DNA of 64,000 nucleotides from Prevotella sp. UBA2456 (GTDB taxonomy: Bacteria > Bacteroidota > Bacteroidia > Bacteroidales > Bacteroidaceae): assembly GCA_002342415.1 (NCBI GenBank), contig DDPY01000017.1:1-64000 (forward strand), in the 5' to 3' direction. Below, piece by piece: positions 60,870-64,000 of this stretch; the first letter of the stretch is position 1; each line of letters begins with the position of its first letter. Position numbers and translations under genes: made by a program. The notes beneath the pieces were generated by a model that made no database searches, was not told the origin of the DNA, and was given only the letters and a program-made list of their open reading frames with translations.

Positions 60870-60877
60870 TACCTTTG
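60870..60877 (+). promoter_or_regulatory. -7 promoter element of the small basic protein gene
   Basis: TACCTTTG, leader about 16-18 nt to the ATG at 60899. No TTTG at the right distance, so it may need an activator; the iterons lie 40-90 bp upstream. Confidence 0.55.
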
Positions 60878-60898
60878 CATCGTTATTTTAAAAAAAAT

Positions 60899-61261
60899 AT
60901 GACAAAGATTATTTTTACCCCTAAAAAGGGGCGCGCTTCCAGGAAGCGCAGCTTGAAGAGAGTTAGAAAGGGACTCGCCCGCCGGGTCCAAGTTATGAAC
61001 CTGCATTGCGTTTGCACTGTCGACACAGAGGCTCAGCGTGTGTTGAACATTGCGGTGAATCCGCAATGCCACTCCGAGCTGAACCGGAAGATTTCTAACT
61101 ATCTGTTAGGATTCGATGCTCAGACGCAAGGCATCATTGTCGAGGCCATTGCCCTCTACTGGAGCGGGGAGGCTGTAACGATGACTTGCCTGCCTGCAGT
61201 CGACTTGACGCTGCTTAGATTCTACCGCGAGATTGACACCCTGTTGTCATATGCCGGTTAA
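60899..61261 (+). CDS. Small basic protein, unknown, possible DNA-binding protein
   Basis: About 120 residues from the ATG at 60899. The first 25 residues are extremely basic (TPKKGRASRKRSLKRVRKGL), like a nucleic-acid-binding tail. The rest is a mixed alpha/beta segment with Cys residues (LHCVCTV) and IVEAIALYWSGEAV. No family is recognised. It starts downstream of the iterons and 177 bp before the helicase gene, so it may be a small element-encoded regulator or replication accessory. Confidence 0.65.
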   Translation: MTKIIFTPKKGRASRKRSLKRVRKGLARRVQVMNLHCVCTVDTEAQRVLNIAVNPQCHSELNRKISNYLLGFDAQTQGIIVEAIALYWSGEAVTMTCLPAVDLTLLRFYREIDTLLSYAG

Positions 61262-61278
61262 TCTTCCATTCGCTCCCC

Positions 61279-61390
61279 GGAAGGTTAACTCCCGAGGGGC
61301 GAATTTACAACATGCTCTTGTCCGCTAAACACATATTACATTACATAACATAATATAACGTGAGCAATGCCCCTTCGGGGAGTTATCCTT
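61279..61390. repeat. Imperfect inverted repeat around an AT-rich core (candidate origin)
   Basis: Left arm AAGGTTAACTCCCGAGGGGC (61281-61300) matches the complement of the right arm (61369-61390, AAGGATAACTCCCCGAAGGGGC on minus) with one mismatch and two indels. Between them is a 68-bp core with repeated ACATA/TTACAT units (61331-61357). The right arm itself contains CCCCTTCGGGG, a small hairpin. It precedes the helicase-primase genes, where plasmid and phage-type elements often keep their origin. Confidence 0.5.
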
Positions 61391-61437
61391 TGATTGGCGG
61401 CAAATATTTTTTCAACACAAAAACAACAAAAGACAAA

Positions 61438-62913
61438 ATGAGTAAGCAAAAGAAATCTAATGCTTCCGACCCACTGGAGTCGGAACTGAAGCAGGAGCTT
61501 CAGAAGCTGGACGCGCAGCGCAAGCTGCGCGAAGACCAGCAGACAGACCTTGTCTTCGGCTGCATCCTGAAAAGCATGACTTCGAAGAAATCTCTGTTCG
61601 ACCATCTGCAGCAGAAAACGCCCAAGGGCTGGCAGAAGACGATGTGGCTGACCGTGGTCGCCGACATGCAGGCTGCTGCCAACGGCATGCTCTGGTGCCA
61701 GAACTTCTCATCGCGTCCGCATGCCGAGCAGGACATCTTCGTCTATGTGGGTACACACTATGTGATGGTGAGCCCGGCGGCGTGGAAGGTGTTCGTGCGC
61801 CATTGCGCCGAGCGTTGCGAGCTTCCAGACGAGATGCTGATGGATGCCGACTACATGGAGAAGGTGGGCAAGAATGCGGCATACGCCATCTTCGACGACC
61901 TCCATTCTCACATCCCCAACGAAGAGGTGTGGCTCAACATGCCGTCGGGCACGATGGTGGTCAAGGCCGACGGCACGACGCTGTTTCGAGAGCACCGACG
62001 CGACGACATGTTCTTATACTGCCTCTCCTACAACTTCGACATCAAGGCCCAGTGTCCCAACTTCCGCAAGTACATTGACCGCGTGGTGCCAGAGGCCGAG
62101 GCGCAGATAGTCATCAAGGAGTACATCTGCTATATCTTGATGAAGTCCCACCGTTTCGAGAAAATACTGTGGATTTTCGGCTCCGGTGCCAACGGCAAGT
62201 CGACACTGCTGAACGTCATCATCTTGCTCATCGGCCCGGCGAACATCAGCTTCATCCCCCTGCCTGACCTGACCACGAACCGCGTAGTGCGCCTTGGATT
62301 CGAGCACCGCATGCTGAACATGAGCATGGAGAGCGGGCGCGACGTGGAACCCAACACGCTGAAGACGCTGGTATCGGGCGAGCCCGTCGTCGTGGAGCGC
62401 AAGTATCACGATGCCCGCCAGACCACCGACTATGGCAAGCTGCTCGTGGCCAGCAACAACTGTCCCAAGGCCGAGGACACCTATGCCTTCCGCCGCCGCA
62501 TGATCCTGATGCCCTTCACCCAGACTATCACCGAAGCGGAGATGGACAATGAGCTGATAGACAAGCTGCGCCGTGAACTGCCGGGCATCCTCGCTTGGGC
62601 CCTGGAGGCCTTCCCCGCCCTGGTGGCGCGACGTGCGTTCACCGAGAGTCCAATGTGCCGTCAGGCCCTGCACGACTACATGGCTCAGGCCGACAGCGTG
62701 AAGCTCTTCGTCAGCGAAATGTGCCAGAAGTCTGATACCCCCGTGCGCGGTGCCGACCTCTACTATCACTACAAGGACTACTGCCGCTTCCTGCAGCTGG
62801 AAGACAAGGAGGGGCGCAACGGCTTCTTCAAGAAGCTGAAGGCATACCGCGATAAATCCGCTACAGACAACAGCAAGTCTCCCAAGATGTTTTATCTTAA
62901 AGTGACAGAGTAA
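61438..62913 (+). CDS. Phage/plasmid P4-type SF3 helicase (D5/DUF5906)
   Basis: About 491 residues from MSKQKKSNASDPLE; the upstream ATG at 61360 lies in the inverted-repeat region. The N-terminal 200 residues are of the D5 N-terminal type. The ATPase core has Walker A FGSGANGKSTLLN (near 246-254), a B-like region RMLNMSMESGRDV and sensor ASNNCP. The C-terminal winged-helix part is near 410-490. It probably unwinds DNA at an element origin. GC-rich relative to its left neighbours. Its stop TAA overlaps the primase ATG (TAATG). Confidence 0.88.
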   Translation: MSKQKKSNASDPLESELKQELQKLDAQRKLREDQQTDLVFGCILKSMTSKKSLFDHLQQKTPKGWQKTMWLTVVADMQAAANGMLWCQNFSSRPHAEQDIFVYVGTHYVMVSPAAWKVFVRHCAERCELPDEMLMDADYMEKVGKNAAYAIFDDLHSHIPNEEVWLNMPSGTMVVKADGTTLFREHRRDDMFLYCLSYNFDIKAQCPNFRKYIDRVVPEAEAQIVIKEYICYILMKSHRFEKILWIFGSGANGKSTLLNVIILLIGPANISFIPLPDLTTNRVVRLGFEHRMLNMSMESGRDVEPNTLKTLVSGEPVVVERKYHDARQTTDYGKLLVASNNCPKAEDTYAFRRRMILMPFTQTITEAEMDNELIDKLRRELPGILAWALEAFPALVARRAFTESPMCRQALHDYMAQADSVKLFVSEMCQKSDTPVRGADLYYHYKDYCRFLQLEDKEGRNGFFKKLKAYRDKSATDNSKSPKMFYLKVTE

Positions 62914-63995
62914 TGGGAGAACAGAAAGAACTTTTCGACCTCAACCGCCTGAATGACCTCAATCTGATTGAGGTCATCAGTCGGTTAGGAGTACGGACCT
63001 GGCGTGCGGGCATCAACCACAAGATGCTATGCCCCTGGCATCCCGACCACGACCCGTCATTGGTGCTCTACAACAAGCCTGGCGACCGCCACTGCCATTG
63101 CTATGCCTGCAATGAGCACCATTCGCTGATAGACCTCGTGATGGAGCTTGAAGGCTGGTCGTTGCAGGAAGCTTGCAGCTGGCTCTCCAAGGAGTTTGGG
63201 GTAGGCACACTGCCGCGCAATGCATATGTGCCGCGCCCAAAGCGACTGCCCGTCAAGGCGGAGGAGCCGACAGACTATACCTACATCCCCATGACCTTGG
63301 TCGACCAGATGGTGTCAGTCGAGAACTCGCTATGCCGCTGCCTGATGCACATGGCCCACTCGCAGCATGCCCCATGGACACCACAGGCCGTGGAGTGGGC
63401 GGTGGAGGAGTACCGCATAGGCAGCTATGCGCTCTCCGGCGATGACGACTGGACGGTCTTCCCCTTGATAGACGTGCAGGGCCGTGTGTGCAACGTCAAG
63501 ATACAGCACTACGACACCGACCCGCTGTCGCAACGCTTCGGCCACGACAATAGGAACAACGACTACATGCTGGGGTGCATGCTGATCAGACAGGGCGAGC
63601 TGAAACCCGCTGACGGACTGAAGCCCGAGCAGGTGAAGTTCCGCTCGACGTGTCTCTTCGGCGAACATCTGCTGCTACAGTATCCCAACACGACGGTAGC
63701 CCTTGTGGAGAGTCCAAAAAACGCACTCTTCGGTCACTTGGCATTTCCCGAGATGTTGTGGATTGCCGTCGGCAACAAGCACAACCTGAACCGTACTGCC
63801 TTGCGCCCGCTCCAGGCTCGAGACGTAATGGTGTTTCCCGACCGCGATGCCATTCCCATGTGGACAGAGAGACTCAGTGCCTTGGCCGACCTGGCAAACT
63901 TCTCCGTCAGCGACTTCTGCCTGCGCCACGCACCAGCGGACCAGCCGAAGTTCGACATTGCCGACTTTCTGCAGATGGAAATCATGGGGAAATAG
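62913..63995 (+). CDS. CHC2 zinc-finger / TOPRIM DNA primase
   Basis: A 360-residue primase, complete in this window (stop at 63993-63995, just before the edge). The zinc finger CPWHPDHDPS...CHCYAC (about 34-60) loads DNA; the TOPRIM metal site is in VALVESPKNALFG (Glu) and VMVFPDRDA (DxD) near 263-310. Coupled to the helicase by TAATG. Together they form a primase-helicase pair used by mobile elements; a mobilisation or integrase gene is expected to the right but is not seen. Confidence 0.9.
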   Translation: MGEQKELFDLNRLNDLNLIEVISRLGVRTWRAGINHKMLCPWHPDHDPSLVLYNKPGDRHCHCYACNEHHSLIDLVMELEGWSLQEACSWLSKEFGVGTLPRNAYVPRPKRLPVKAEEPTDYTYIPMTLVDQMVSVENSLCRCLMHMAHSQHAPWTPQAVEWAVEEYRIGSYALSGDDDWTVFPLIDVQGRVCNVKIQHYDTDPLSQRFGHDNRNNDYMLGCMLIRQGELKPADGLKPEQVKFRSTCLFGEHLLLQYPNTTVALVESPKNALFGHLAFPEMLWIAVGNKHNLNRTALRPLQARDVMVFPDRDAIPMWTERLSALADLANFSVSDFCLRHAPADQPKFDIADFLQMEIMGK

Positions 63996-64000
63996 CGGGG

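Noticed and set aside
1..64000. tRNA or rRNA genes and intact insertion sequences
   Set aside because: I saw no cloverleaf with a TTC-loop consensus, no rRNA segment and no transposase; a tRNAscan-SE run would be decisive.

Overview
The window is a piece of a Bacteroidales chromosome, most likely Prevotella or a close relative. The evidence is dense Bacteroidetes-type promoters (TTTG, 19-21 bp spacer, TAnnTTTG), a 287-residue primary sigma factor without region 1.1, an LpxC-FabZ fusion, a FeoA-FeoB fusion, the atpD-C-(I-like)-B-E-F-H-A-G gene order, and Bacteroidetes-specific families (GldB-like, DUF4861, DUF4494, HU-CCDC81/SPOR). Shine-Dalgarno sequences are mostly absent.

Layout. 1-0.38 kb: a strong consensus promoter drives a probable structured RNA. 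0.38-6.5 kb, leftward: TPR protein, gyrA, nitrilase, lipoprotein and rfbC. 6.6-17 kb: mixed-strand housekeeping and envelope genes, including a HU-TM-SPOR protein, a zinc-ribbon/FHA protein, an exporter, truA, a flavodoxin/ferredoxin protein, yggS, DUF4494, a membrane pseudokinase, an aminotransferase, a LolE-like permease and a GldB-like lipoprotein. 17-28.7 kb: DUF4861, an M23 peptidase, nadC, an outer-membrane protein, cstA, a GHL10 hydrolase, ruvC, a double ABC ATPase and clpC. 28.8-31.7 kb: the uxuA-uxuB hexuronate operon. 31.8-36 kb: htrA, the primary sigma factor, a small secreted protein and an HD hydrolase. 36-44.3 kb: the lipid A block lpxD-lpxC/fabZ-lpxA, then miaA, a class A PBP and a PIF1-like helicase. 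44.3-51.7 kb: the whole F-type ATP synthase operon, leftward. 51.9-54.9 kb: a cytidylate kinase-like gene and feoAB.

From about 55 kb the window becomes accessory. It holds a degraded spacer, an MntA-HepT toxin-antitoxin pair, and a single-chain MmeI-like (type IIL) restriction-modification enzyme behind a long structured leader. These are followed by an unrecognised 337-residue protein, a small basic protein, and a helicase/primase pair of phage/plasmid/ICE type with candidate iterons and a large inverted repeat. I read 60.8-64 kb as the replication module of an integrative or mobilizable element continuing past the right edge. By eye 55.3-60.8 kb is AT-rich and 61.4-64 kb is GC-rich, so the accessory part looks like a mosaic.

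The most interesting non-gene signals are two families of about 7-bp tandem arrays at gene ends and leaders, one of them read as protein. There is also a 400-bp intergenic region with three unrelated sequences all repeated at exactly 22 bp, several leaderless or near-leaderless starts, a promoter built into a terminator hairpin before the sigma factor, and a palindrome over the htrA -33 region. I found no tRNA, rRNA, CRISPR array or intact insertion sequence.
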